This document shows positions 11,301 through 18,645 of a DNA stretch of 64,000 bases, one piece after another. Location of the stretch: assembly GCA_963775805.1 (NCBI GenBank), contig CAVZKG010000001.1, forward strand, positions 2,666,001 through 2,730,000, read 5' to 3'. The notes below the pieces were generated by a model. It did not search any database, was not told the origin of the DNA, and saw nothing but the letters and a program-made list of their open reading frames with translations. Position numbers and translations under genes: made by a program. This DNA is from JAFAMB01 sp963775805. GTDB taxonomy: Bacteria > Verrucomicrobiota > Verrucomicrobiia > Chthoniobacterales > JAFAMB01. Every line of letters starts with the position of its first letter. Within the stretch, counting starts at the first letter, position 1.

Positions 11301-13089
11301 CGAGCTCCTCTAAAAGTGAAAAGCGTGCCCACGGACGCATCAGGGTGTCGCAACGCTCCAAGGTTTGTCGGAACACCGGCTCCTCCTGCATCAACTCACG
11401 GCCCATACCCCACCACTGCGGGCCCTGCCCGCTCATGACGAACGCGACACGCGGCGGATCCGTTCGACGCGGCGCGAAAGCCATCTGCACCTTTGAGCCC
11501 TTCTCACCCGCCGCATAGCCGTTGAATTCACTGATCACCTCTTCGATCGACTCCGCAACAAGCGTAAGGCGATGCGAATGGTGATTGCGCTTGGCCCCAA
11601 GAGTATAAACCAAATCAGGGAGGACCGGCGAGTTGCCGTTCGCATTTGATCGCTCATCCAGCCAGGCGCTGAGGCGCGATGCTGAAATCCGAAGAGCTTC
11701 CTCGGATCGGGCCGAGAGCACTAACGGCCAAACACGGTTCTGATGGCACCCTAAAGGCTTCGGATGGGGACCTTGCGGAGCTTCTGCAAGAAGCACATGC
11801 GCGTTAGCGCCACCAAATCCGAACGAATTAACGCCGACCATGCGCGCTCCGGCAGTCACCGGGAAGCCTTCCAGTGAGGTAGGTACGCGGAGTTTCAAAG
11901 CAGCGAAATCGATGTTTGGGTTCGGCGTTTCGAAGTGGAGACTGGCCGGTATCTGGCCGTGCTTTAACACCAGCAGCGCCTTCACCAGACCGGCGACCCC
12001 GGCCGCGGTTTCCAAATGGCCGAGGTTCGTCTTCACCGACCCAATCAGCAGCGGTGCTTCCGCTAAACGGTCTTGGCATAATGCTGCCGCAAGCGCGTGA
12101 GCTTCAATCGGGTCGCCTACCGCCGTGCCGGTTCCGTGAGCTTCGACAAATGCGATCTCAGACGGTGCAATGCCAGCGTTCGCACACGCGTCGCGCACCA
12201 ACCGCGCCTGCGCTTCAGCACTGGGGAGCGAAATCCCGTTGGTATGACCGTCCTGGTTAAGAGCAGTGCCAATGATCACTCCGTGGATCGGGTCGCCATC
12301 GGCGATCGCCCGGGAGAGGCGCTTCAAGAGTACCATCCCCGCTCCTTCACCTCGGACGAATCCGTTGGCCGAAGCGTCGAATGCCTTGCACCGACCTTCT
12401 GGAGAAAGCATCGAAGCCTGAGAAAATCCAATAAAACCGCCGGCCGTAATCATGACCGTGACGCCGCCCGCCAGCGCCATATCCCCACGGTCCGCATGAA
12501 TGTATTCGCACGCAGCGTGTACCGCTGTCAGCGCGGACGAACACGCGGTATCCATAGCGATGCTCGGCCCCTTTAAATTAAAGCAGTACGAGATGCGGTT
12601 GGCAGCAATGCTATGTGCGCAGCCGGTGGACGAGTGCGGGCCGATGCCGGAATGATCCGACGGCGTACTTTGGATCCCTTGATATTCGTTGTGAGAAATT
12701 CCGACGAACACCCCGAGGTCCGTGCCTTTTTCAAGATCGAGCACGAGACCCCCGTCCTCCATCGCCTCCCAAGCTGTTTCTAACATCAATCGATGCTGCG
12801 GATCTACATAAGGCGCTTCCCGCGGCGAGATTCCAAAAAACTGAGGGTCGAACTGATCGATTCCCTCCAAAAATCCTCCGCGCCGGGTGATCGACTTACC
12901 CTCCAGACCCGGTTCCGAATCAAAAAACCGCTCGATATTCCAGCGGTCAGCCGGAACGTCGGCCACCGCCTCGCGGCCCTCCTCCAGCAATTTCCAAAAT
13001 GACTCTGTGTCATTCACTCCGCCCGGGAAACGGCAGCCGATACCGATGATTGCGATGCGATCCTTGGTCATAGAAGATAGAGCGGCCAT
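5377..13089 (-). CDS. Highly reducing type I polyketide synthase, KS-AT-DH-MT-ER-KR-ACP
   Basis: A single module of 2570 residues. The KS (about 11-435) has Cys183 in DTACSS, His318 in EAHGTGT and His358 in NLGH. The AT (about 548-850) has Ser640 in GHSVG, and HPFH at 741-744 suggests malonyl-CoA. The DH (about 910-1190) has His938 and Asp1104/Gln1108, but the usual Hx3Gx4P motif reads Hx3Sx4P. A C-methyltransferase (about 1390-1590) has LEVGAGTGG at 1411-1419. The ER (about 1830-2140) has GAGGVGMAA. The KR (about 2160-2400) has TGAFGGFG at 2168-2175 and Tyr2311/Asn2315, with an IDD motif suggesting B-type stereochemistry. The ACP has LGLDSL with Ser2475. No thioesterase is present. A complete reducing loop plus methyltransferase suggests iterative synthesis of a methyl-branched, largely saturated chain. 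An acidic tail follows the ACP. An in-frame ATG at 13071 is an alternative start. Confidence 0.93.
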   Translation of the reverse strand: MAALSSMTKDRIAIIGIGCRFPGGVNDTESFWKLLEEGREAVADVPADRWNIERFFDSEPGLEGKSITRRGGFLEGIDQFDPQFFGISPREAPYVDPQHRLMLETAWEAMEDGGLVLDLEKGTDLGVFVGISHNEYQGIQSTPSDHSGIGPHSSTGCAHSIAANRISYCFNLKGPSIAMDTACSSALTAVHAACEYIHADRGDMALAGGVTVMITAGGFIGFSQASMLSPEGRCKAFDASANGFVRGEGAGMVLLKRLSRAIADGDPIHGVIIGTALNQDGHTNGISLPSAEAQARLVRDACANAGIAPSEIAFVEAHGTGTAVGDPIEAHALAAALCQDRLAEAPLLIGSVKTNLGHLETAAGVAGLVKALLVLKHGQIPASLHFETPNPNIDFAALKLRVPTSLEGFPVTAGARMVGVNSFGFGGANAHVLLAEAPQGPHPKPLGCHQNRVWPLVLSARSEEALRISASRLSAWLDERSNANGNSPVLPDLVYTLGAKRNHHSHRLTLVAESIEEVISEFNGYAAGEKGSKVQMAFAPRRTDPPRVAFVMSGQGPQWWGMGRELMQEEPVFRQTLERCDTLMRPWARFSLLEELDRTEESSRMHRTEIAQPAIFAMQIALVELWKSWGVQPAAIVGHSVGEVAAAHVAGVLSLEEAIRVIVLRARFMDDCARGKGTMLAIGLDEDAARNLILRHDRTATIAAFNGPRSLTIAGSRLSLEAMANELELDGIFARFVQVDHPFHHPSMQPASEALEQGIKDLKPQAETVPFFSTVTGRRCAGAECDSGHWGRGVRQPVQFAGAVNALMDTGVDIWLEIGAQPALVYSIQECLTARVDKTPVMSSIRREREHESMLETAMGLHRFGVALNFAEMTPSRRMLSLPTYAWDKTRCWHESADWREGRLGSGGRGLLDSRLPRATPTWVVRLDARHMAFLKDHKVESLIVFPASAFVEMVLEAGVQLFNGRAFVVEDFEIRKPLILPDPVSGLHLELSYDPHERTFSIQSKFEQGAAWSLHVVGSMRGERTDGDFARSVWGRKGTNGVEAIEVDDFYRHMSDMGLRYGGEFRPIRELATGNGVSAGRVSLSEAISNRGKEYSLHPVLFDGALQIFSAGAATMERRKDRLKLPVRFAKILFLRSPGATSFVRAGVQQCNDEYVEGGLEMYNSAGEPCVFVDGFRAISVSGARRSDAHGGNRNVLYSLAWERSASQSRPSLYPGVSLEGLRRAAQDALNHVISTRGRDDLQSAMAAGDDLAAEQIACGLRDMAAHADSNGRIAADSLGVAEPMRTVFERLAGALAKRGWLEKDGDGYRTMPVFADAADSADGTLRSFISRHSGHLPEGLLCAAICAELGPILRGEKDAVQVLFAGTSAELLDQFYGEGLYTSHWLAAIAAAVHEAATHLPVGRGLRILEVGAGTGGLTSHVLPLIERNLHSYIFTDVSAAFFSGAMQKLAEFPEVEYKILDLEKPGTEQGFEAGAFDFIIGTNVLHAVSDLRSTLSHLHELLAPGGNLVFMDVAIPHLWTEVVFGLTAGWWRFTDRDLRPFHPLLGRTQWEALLRLSGFNETASLPGLFGPEGEGQIGLLARKPWLEVDAARSPFLRTSIEKPLDASWLIFADVSGLGDKLASQLREAGVRCRIARRGDRFASDGMDAISLRPEAPEDWKRLLQGCVDDARPERFVYLWSLDEPRSVSERDAAQMGTHALLHLIQAVEDTKYSTKLRIDLVTRGAQPVARALDAIAIAQAPLIGLLRVILNEFPNVTGRGIDLPPEASASDPSLLWSELFSDDAEREVAFRGEARYVQRLARGRSLSEEWLDPAVPLRLESRERGHLDTLEFTPFTMPACGNDQVLIEVIAAGMNFRDVLKALALYPGDAPDSRVFGDEVAGLVKAVGPGVTHVAPGDSVFGLAVFGLASYTLARGGDIRRIPRRLSFEQAATLPVVFMTAWHALQNVARVRKGERILVHAGAGGVGMAAIQIAHHLGAEVIATAGNATKHALLGALGVKHIIDSRRADFADAVMELTGKRGVDVVLNSLAGEAIPMGLSCLAEFGRFIEIGKRDIYQNARIPLWPMRRNASFHVVAMDAVFARDQALTSQMLEEISRLVENGALSPLPFRSFPACRVDSAFRLMAQGKHIGKVVIALSAAFLPRRGEPLNGGFAIDAEGSYLITGAFGGFGKVVAQWLVDGGARHLVLASRGGAATPDGKAFVENLRSRGVDVKIIRADIGSRDEVERLTAEIRSAYRPLKGIFHLAMVIDDAPLVSLTQERIRDVMAPKAYGAWLLHESTLEFKLDCFVMFSSVSSIFGNPAQGSYGAANAFLDSLAHHRRALGLPSLTINWGVLGGEGYVARNKRVAEFLARQGTTELSPGEVTKLLESSLTTGVTQVMAIRVDWTKWRQFFRGMQENPLLERIFSANEGVETAGTITNDFRLKIESAAPEEVVAIIGQAVREAVGSVLRVKPETLRDDQPLTDLGLDSLMGVEIENSIEGSLGVALPQASLIRARTVGQIVVLIAEHMGAKSPGAAGATQMRASEPASAHEVDLEALTDEEIDGLLADDAVSDGSPGSTEDVR

Positions 13090-13164
13090 TAGTGGGCGAG
13101 CCGACCGCTAAGGGCACGTTCCGGTCATCGCAATTCAATCTGTGCTGATTTCTGTAAACACTCA

Positions 13165-13180
13165 GGTACTTATCAGTACC
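13165..13180. promoter_or_regulatory. Palindrome upstream of the PKS operon
   Basis: GGTACT-TATC-AGTACC is a perfect 6-bp inverted repeat with a 4-bp spacer, 76 bp upstream of the PKS start in the divergent promoter region. With the second AGTACT-centred palindrome at 13308-13317 it is a candidate operator. No regulator gene is adjacent, so its partner is unknown. Confidence 0.3.
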
Positions 13181-13307
13181 CAGCCGAAGGTAAGCGCATC
13201 ACGATGGTTTGGCGAATAGATCGAGCCTGCTTCATCTTTGCAAGGATTATTGGGATTCCGTTTGCCGAGTCAACTCAAGGCGTCGGAGTCGAAATAACAG
13301 TTGGTGG

Positions 13308-13317
13308 CCAGTACTGG
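13308..13317. promoter_or_regulatory. CCAGTACTGG palindrome in divergent promoter region
   Basis: A perfect 10-bp palindrome with the same AGTACT core as the site at 13165-13180, lying just outside the left arm of the nested inverted-repeat element. It could bind the same dimeric regulator, or be coincidental. Confidence 0.25.
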
Positions 13318-13320
13318 TAT

Positions 13321-13612
13321 AGTCTCCTGTCCCCGAAATAGCGTGTACTTTGTTGCGATCAAAATGGGCCGCCGTCAACGCGCGAGGAGCGGAGCATATC
13401 CTGGCGATACGCGACCGACGAGCAACGACGCCGCCGACCCATTTTCATCGCAACCCTGGAGGGGCGGAAGTCAGATGGCTGTTTTCGGCGTTGCTCTCTC
13501 GCCCCTTATCCGTACGATATGGGGCTTCGTTACCGCCAGTCCGGCTCGGACCGCTTGGAAAACAGCCATCTGACTTCCGGCAAAGTTCACGTTATTTCGG
13601 GGACACTAAACT
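13321..13612. repeat. Nested inverted-repeat element (MITE-like) upstream of the asparagine-synthase gene
   Basis: The outer arms 13321-13352 and 13581-13612 are inverted copies matching at 27 of 32 positions and contain GTCCCCGAAATA. Inside them, 13465-13486 and 13558-13579 form a perfect 22-bp inverted repeat around a 71-bp loop. The 292-bp unit carries no convincing gene and ends 15 bp before the ATG at 13628. Terminal inverted repeats with no coding capacity suggest a non-autonomous mobile element or an insertion-sequence relic. Such a structure could fold strongly in RNA and affect expression of the downstream gene. Confidence 0.65.
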
Positions 13613-13627
13613 AAAGGCTGACTTAAT

Positions 13628-15595
13628 ATGTGCGGCATCGCTGGTATTGTCAGTTTGTACGGGCACCAAGTCGTCGCTGACGGCATCATCCAGAAGATGA
13701 CGCAGGCGATAATCCATCGCGGCCCCGACGAAGAGGGATACTTTCAGCGGCCTGGCATCGTTCTTGGATCGCGGAGACTCAGCATCGTTGGTTTGGCGGA
13801 CGGCCAGCAGCCAGTTACCAACGAAGACAAAAGTCTGTTCGCGGTTTTTAACGGAGAGTTCTTCGACTTCCCTGAAAAACGCGCCGAACTCGAAGCGCGC
13901 GGGCATCGACTGGTCACGCACTGTGACACCGAGATTATTCCGCACCTTTGGGAAGAGTATGAGGCAAGGATGTTCGAACGGATGCGCGGCCAATTTGCTC
14001 TGGCGTTGTGGGATGAGCGGAGAACCCGTTTGATACTGGGGCGCGATCGGTTTGGGATCTGCCCGCTCTATTGGACGCGCCAAGGCGATTGGCTGCTGTT
14101 TGCGTCTGAAATAAAAGCTCTACTGGCTTCGGGCGTTGTGCCGGCGCGACCCGACCTGCGTGGAATTGATCACGTCTTTACATTTTCCGCTCTGCCCGGA
14201 CCGATTACTTGTTTTGAAGGCGTGCAACTTCTGCCTCCTGGCCACTACTTGCAAATAACCCCTGCGAGCGATCATAGCGCGGCGCCAGCAATCAGCGAAC
14301 GCACGTATTGGCAGATGGATTTTCCGGATCGTGGCGACGAAAACAGCGGAGGGGACGCGCGTACGCTCGTGGATCGCTTCGAGACTATAATGCTGCACGC
14401 AGTGGAGAAGCGATTACGAGCCGATGTACCGGTGGGTGCGTATTTGTCGGGGGGCGTTGATTCAAGCATGATCGCGGCTCTCGCGGTTCACCTGAAAGGT
14501 CCAGCGATTAACACCTACACGATTCGCGTGGATAAGCCGGATCTGGACGAGCTCAGCGCAGCCAATCTCGTGGCACGGCATATCGGAACGAAGCCACCGG
14601 TCGTCCAGGAATTTCGTGCAAGTGATGCGGTCGATACGTATCCCCTGCTGATCAAGGTCGCTGAGGCGCCTGTAATCGACACTTCTTGCGCTGCTTTGCT
14701 TCAACTCGCACAGCGCGTTCATTCATGCGGCCAGAAAGTCGTTCTGACTGGGGAAGGGGCCGATGAGTGGCTCGTTGGTTATCCCTGGTACAAAGCGGCG
14801 AAAGCACTCGGCTGTCTGGATTTCATCCCCGGATTTCCGCTGAGCGATCGCGCGCGACGCGCTTATCTTCGCCTGCACAAAGTTCCACAATTTCCTTCGG
14901 ATTTTCGACGCGGCGTGGAGGAATCCATCGGTGGGCCCAACGCATGGATAGATGCTTACGGATTACTAGGGCTATCAAAGCTTCGCTTCTATGCCGAACC
15001 AATGCGCCAGGTGCTGGAAAAGTCCAATCCGTGGCAGGAACTCGAAATCCCGCTGGACCGTGCCAAACGTTGGCACCCGCTGAATAGGGGCGTCTGGATC
15101 GCAGCGCGCGTCACGTTAGCGGGACATCTGCTCCAGGCCAAAGGGGACCGTGTTTCGATGAATTCCTCGGTAGAGGTCCGATATCCTTTTCTCGATGAAG
15201 AGGTCTTCGATTTTTTGGCAGGGTTAGACCCACGCTGGAAACTTCGCGGATTTCGAGACAAACACCTGCTGCGGCTCCTGGCCGAGCGCTGGCTTCCGCC
15301 ATCCGTCTACCGGCGGCGCAAAGTTATATTCCGAGCGCCGCTGGATAGTTTCCACATTGAACCGGAACCGGCATTCGTCGCACAGCTTCTGAGCGAAGGC
15401 TCCCTGCGGCGCAGCGGGTATTTTGACGTTGCCGCGGTTCAACATTGGAGGCGCGCCTTTCGCCAGATGCAGGTCGGTTCTCTTCCCCGCCTTTCGGTGG
15501 AAATGGGTTTGACTGCGGTCGTGGCGACTCAGCTCTGGCATCACATTTTCTTTGGTGGGAACCTCGCAGAATTGCCTGCCTGGGAAGCACAGTAG
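13628..15595 (+). CDS. asnB: Asparagine synthase (glutamine-hydrolysing)-like amidotransferase
   Basis: The 655-residue protein starts MCGIAGIV, which exposes Cys2 as the glutaminase nucleophile after Met removal. The class II glutaminase domain spans about 1-210, and the synthetase domain carries the ATP pyrophosphatase loop SGGVDSS at 274-280. Family members adenylate a carboxylate and attack it with ammonia from glutamine. Some make asparagine, and others close or amidate natural products. A weak AAAGG ribosome site lies 10 bp upstream. The gene diverges from the PKS operon. An amidating or amide-forming role in that pathway is possible, but ordinary asparagine synthesis fits equally well. 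Confidence 0.9.
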   Translation: MCGIAGIVSLYGHQVVADGIIQKMTQAIIHRGPDEEGYFQRPGIVLGSRRLSIVGLADGQQPVTNEDKSLFAVFNGEFFDFPEKRAELEARGHRLVTHCDTEIIPHLWEEYEARMFERMRGQFALALWDERRTRLILGRDRFGICPLYWTRQGDWLLFASEIKALLASGVVPARPDLRGIDHVFTFSALPGPITCFEGVQLLPPGHYLQITPASDHSAAPAISERTYWQMDFPDRGDENSGGDARTLVDRFETIMLHAVEKRLRADVPVGAYLSGGVDSSMIAALAVHLKGPAINTYTIRVDKPDLDELSAANLVARHIGTKPPVVQEFRASDAVDTYPLLIKVAEAPVIDTSCAALLQLAQRVHSCGQKVVLTGEGADEWLVGYPWYKAAKALGCLDFIPGFPLSDRARRAYLRLHKVPQFPSDFRRGVEESIGGPNAWIDAYGLLGLSKLRFYAEPMRQVLEKSNPWQELEIPLDRAKRWHPLNRGVWIAARVTLAGHLLQAKGDRVSMNSSVEVRYPFLDEEVFDFLAGLDPRWKLRGFRDKHLLRLLAERWLPPSVYRRRKVIFRAPLDSFHIEPEPAFVAQLLSEGSLRRSGYFDVAAVQHWRRAFRQMQVGSLPRLSVEMGLTAVVATQLWHHIFFGGNLAELPAWEAQ

Positions 15596-15726
15596 ACTAC
15601 ATCGCTCACGACTCCTTGGTGCCGGACTCGAATGTTCCGGCTTCCACCCGGCGGTCGGTTAGCAATATAACCTGACTGTGATCAAGTCGAGGGTTCAAAG
15701 CGGCCCCGCGGGAAGAGGATGAACGA

Positions 15727-17040
15727 ATGAAAAAACAGCGCAACCACACTCCGAATTGGGCGCTGACGGCGCTTTCCCTGACATGCTTCTTTGCCGGATG
15801 CTCAATTATCCCGAGCCATTGGCCGTATGGCTCGCACGATCATGTATACATCCGATACTGGCCGGCTCGTACGAACGGTCGAGAATTGAGACTTGCGATC
15901 AAAGATAACATCGACATGAAAGGCGTTGTCACCAGCGCCGGCTCTGAATATGTAGTAAAACACAATCCACCGGCTGAAAAAGATGCGGAATGTCTGGCAA
16001 TCGCACGCAGCCGAAATGTCCGGATCGTTGGAAAGACTAACCTTAGCGAATTTGCGGTAGCTCCCTCCGGTCTGAACGAGTACTTCGGAACTCCAAGAAA
16101 TCCGTTGAGCAAGCGAACCAATATTATACCGGGCGGTTCGTCGAGCGGTTCGGCGGTGGCAGTCGCGAATGGCAGCGCCGACGTCGCCTTTGGAACAGAT
16201 ACCGCGGGGTCCATCCGTGTGCCTTCGGCTTGCTGCGGTATCGTTGGCTTGAAGACGACATTTGGCCTCGTTTCCACAAAGGGCGTATTTCCAATTGAAG
16301 TAAAGCATCTGGATACCGTGGGGCCGATGGGCAAAGACGTGGCTCACGTTGTAGAAGGGATGGACCTTTTGGAGAACGGGTTTGCGGCACGGTACCAAAC
16401 AGCCGAAGCCGCCAGACCTTCCGGTAGGAACATCAGAATCGGGCGACTTTATCTGAGCGGCACCGATCCTAAGATCGACAAAGCGGTTGATGAAGCTTTA
16501 GCTCGCGGCGGATTTCATGTCGTCAGGCTGGGAGAAGGCTTCAAGAATAACTGGGATCAAGCCAAGACCGACGGCAACACTGTGGCAGCGGCTGGGGCCT
16601 GGATCAGCGATCAGAAATACGCGCGCAAAGTTGGCGTGCGCGCCAGAACGATGGCAGCAATCCTATTGGGGAGAGTCCTGTATCCCGCGCAGTACAGCGC
16701 AGCTCTCCACCGGCAAGCGCAGTGGCAGCACGCCCTAAGACATGTCTTTAAGGAAGTTGATTTCATCGCTCTGCCGACGCTACAGAAGTTGCCTCCGAGG
16801 GTTCCATTCATCGGGAGAATAGCCCTTTTGGAGGCGCGAGTGTTAGCAATGCAGAACACCGTTGCGGTAAATCTTGCTGGCAATCCCGCGCTTGCGATAC
16901 CGATTCCGGTGGATTACAAGAGCGATCCAATAACCAGTCTCCAACTCGTTGGTCCCCGGTTGAGCGAAGCGGATCTCCTGAATGCGGGCCGCGTGATCGA
17001 GTCTGAACATCCACAGCCTGCATCGCCCACAGATCGCTAG
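15727..17040 (+). CDS. Exported amidase-signature family enzyme
   Basis: The 437-residue protein carries the full Ser-cisSer-Lys triad of the amidase signature family: Lys59 in AIKDNID, Ser138 in GGSSSGS and Ser162 in DTAGSIRVP, with the standard 24-residue spacing between the serines. The N-terminus has a hydrophobic segment ending FFAGC (Cys25), a lipobox-like site, so the enzyme may be a lipoprotein facing the periplasm. The family hydrolyses or transfers acyl amides. It follows the asparagine-synthase gene by about 130 bp on the same strand, with GAGG 9 bp before the ATG. The pair could build and cut an amide, which is inference. Confidence 0.87.
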   Translation: MKKQRNHTPNWALTALSLTCFFAGCSIIPSHWPYGSHDHVYIRYWPARTNGRELRLAIKDNIDMKGVVTSAGSEYVVKHNPPAEKDAECLAIARSRNVRIVGKTNLSEFAVAPSGLNEYFGTPRNPLSKRTNIIPGGSSSGSAVAVANGSADVAFGTDTAGSIRVPSACCGIVGLKTTFGLVSTKGVFPIEVKHLDTVGPMGKDVAHVVEGMDLLENGFAARYQTAEAARPSGRNIRIGRLYLSGTDPKIDKAVDEALARGGFHVVRLGEGFKNNWDQAKTDGNTVAAAGAWISDQKYARKVGVRARTMAAILLGRVLYPAQYSAALHRQAQWQHALRHVFKEVDFIALPTLQKLPPRVPFIGRIALLEARVLAMQNTVAVNLAGNPALAIPIPVDYKSDPITSLQLVGPRLSEADLLNAGRVIESEHPQPASPTDR

Positions 17041-17043
17041 CCC

Positions 17044-17106
17044 GCATTTTTTGTAAAAAATGCGCCCGAAGGGCCGAAACCGCCGTTCTGGCAGAGCCAG
17101 AACGGC
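17044..17106 (+). terminator. Hairpin(s) after the amidase gene
   Basis: A near-perfect 20-bp AT-rich palindrome occupies 17044-17063. It is followed by a perfect 11-bp stem, 17082-17092 with 17096-17106, closing on a 3-base AGA loop. No strong T-run follows the second stem, so it may be a dispersed palindromic repeat that also stops transcription. The bases CTAGCCCGCATTT at its left edge recur in inverted form near 21021-21034. Confidence 0.45.
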
Positions 17107-17230
17107 TCTTCGGGGTTAGCGCCGGCGGTTCCCGTTGTCGGTCCCCTATTATGCTGTAGTATGGCGATCGTGAACCGAATCATTCCTGCCAGCGGCTCGC
17201 GAATCGGCGTATCTTGGCTTCTCCGAATAT

Positions 17231-17974
17231 TTGCCCGCGATCGCCGCACTGCTACTGTCGAACATGCCATGCGGTGCCGGACCCGCTGACGAGCTTATGG
17301 AAAAAGGAGACGCATTTGACGCGCAATCGGAGACCGCCGACGCGCTCAAATATTATTTATCCGCGGAGAAGCTCGAGCCGGACAACGTGCGTCTTCTCGT
17401 CCGCATCTCGCGAGAATACCGTCACCTCATGAGCGACGCAGCAAACCAGGCGAAGAAACTCGAACTCGGGGGAACAGCGTTGGGTTATGCAAAGCGCGCC
17501 GTGAGTCACGCGCCGGACGACCCTGAAGCGCAGCTCGCCGTGGCAATCAGTTACGGAAAACTGCAGCGTTTTGAAGGCGTCCGGGAAAGACTCGAGACTT
17601 CACGCTTTATCAAGGTTGCTGCCGATAGAGTAATCGAACTCGATCCACGCAACGATCTGGGCTGGCACGTGCTGGGCCGATGGCATATGGCTTTTGCCGA
17701 TCTCGCGCCGGCGAAGCGGGTTCTGGCACAATTGACTTACGGAAAGCTGCCCGATTCTACATACGAAGACGCGACGAGCTGTTTCGAAAAGGCGATAGAA
17801 CTCAATCCGAATCGCCTCATGCATTACATTGAACTCGGAGAGGTTTACGCGCGAATCAGTCGAACGGACGAGGCTAGACGTCTTATCACGCAGGGGTTGG
17901 CTATGCCGAACATCGAGAAAGACGATCCCGAGACAAAACGTCGCGGGCAGGAATTGTTAGCGAACCTGCACTAA
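17231..17974 (+). CDS. Exported tetratricopeptide-repeat protein
   Basis: A protein of about 247 residues with a short hydrophobic start (AIAALLL) that may be a signal peptide. Several TPR-like helices follow: ALKYYLSAEKLEPDN, YAKRAVSHAPDDPEAQLAVA, and ATSCFEKAIELNPNRLMHYIELGEVY near the C-terminus. The layout resembles bacterial homologues of the regulator-of-microtubule-dynamics TPR family. TPRs make protein contacts, and no catalytic motif is seen. The TTG at 17231 is used as start because the in-frame ATG at 17264 would remove the hydrophobic segment; the choice is uncertain. It stands alone between the amidase and a non-coding stretch. Confidence 0.75.
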   Translation: MPAIAALLLSNMPCGAGPADELMEKGDAFDAQSETADALKYYLSAEKLEPDNVRLLVRISREYRHLMSDAANQAKKLELGGTALGYAKRAVSHAPDDPEAQLAVAISYGKLQRFEGVRERLETSRFIKVAADRVIELDPRNDLGWHVLGRWHMAFADLAPAKRVLAQLTYGKLPDSTYEDATSCFEKAIELNPNRLMHYIELGEVYARISRTDEARRLITQGLAMPNIEKDDPETKRRGQELLANLH

Positions 17975-18306
17975 CAAACGAAAGACTATGGTCACATCTG
18001 AACGGCGCGAAGATAATGCGGTGTCGGGCTGGCTCTCAGCGTGATTCTTTAAGCGCCGGAGGCGCCAGCGGATCTCAGCCTGGGTCGCAGTCTCGCCTCG
18101 GCGCTCGGGACCACGTCATCAAATGAGGCTCAATCGGGCCAGGGTTCGGTTACAAAGACGAACTGATCCCAAATTCTTACTTCTTCCTTCTTCCTTCTTC
18201 CTTCTTAATCCTGCCTTCTGCCTTCTGTTTCCCACGGGCGCGTTTTGCAGGTAGGTTGGCGTGTACGGCAAGTGCAAGAGGGCATTCGCTTAGATAGCGT
18301 AACTGC
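17975..18306. other. Non-coding stretch with heptanucleotide microsatellite
   Basis: No gene is seen. At 18180-18206 the 7-mer CTTCTTC is repeated almost four times, followed directly by a related 7-bp period (CCTTCTG). Such slippage-prone tracts commonly sit at decayed or recombined sites, and the next feature is a broken gene. Confidence 0.5.
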
Positions 18307-18645
18307 ATGCGCACTTACACCACCAGATCTTACGCCGTCCATAGCAGTCAATCCGCGCCCGCTCCGTTGAGCATTTCCCGGCGCGAGCCCGGACCGACTG
18401 ACGTAGCAATAGAGATACTCTTTTGTGGCGTTTGTCACACCGATCTTCATTTTGCCAGGAACGATTGGAATATGACGAGTTATCCGTGTGTTCCCGGGCA
18501 TGAAATCGTCGGGCGGGTGACCAGCACTGGCGACCGGGTAACAAAATTCAAATCCGGCGACATTGCTGCGATCGGTTGCATGGTCGACTGGGCTGTCGCT
18601 TCGTGCGGTCATCCGACGCGCCGGGTTGCCGGATGGATTCTTTGA
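18307..18645 (+). pseudogene. Zinc alcohol dehydrogenase, N-terminal fragment
   Basis: The first ~95 residues match the N-terminus of cinnamyl-alcohol/YahK-type zinc alcohol dehydrogenases: the zinc ligand motif CGVCHTDLH, then VPGHEIVGRVT and GDIAAIGCMVD. Full-length enzymes have about 350 residues. Here the similarity stops right after GCMVD and the frame ends within 20 codons. The Rossmann domain and the structural zinc cysteines are absent, so no activity is expected. The break falls where the AraC-type regulator begins in another frame, so this is the relic of a deletion or recombination that joined two genes. Confidence 0.8.

Noticed and set aside
5400..13080. Many plus-strand open frames of 60-200 codons opposite the PKS
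   Set aside because: They are Arg/Pro/Ser-rich antisense shadows of a high-GC gene without family matches or ribosome sites.
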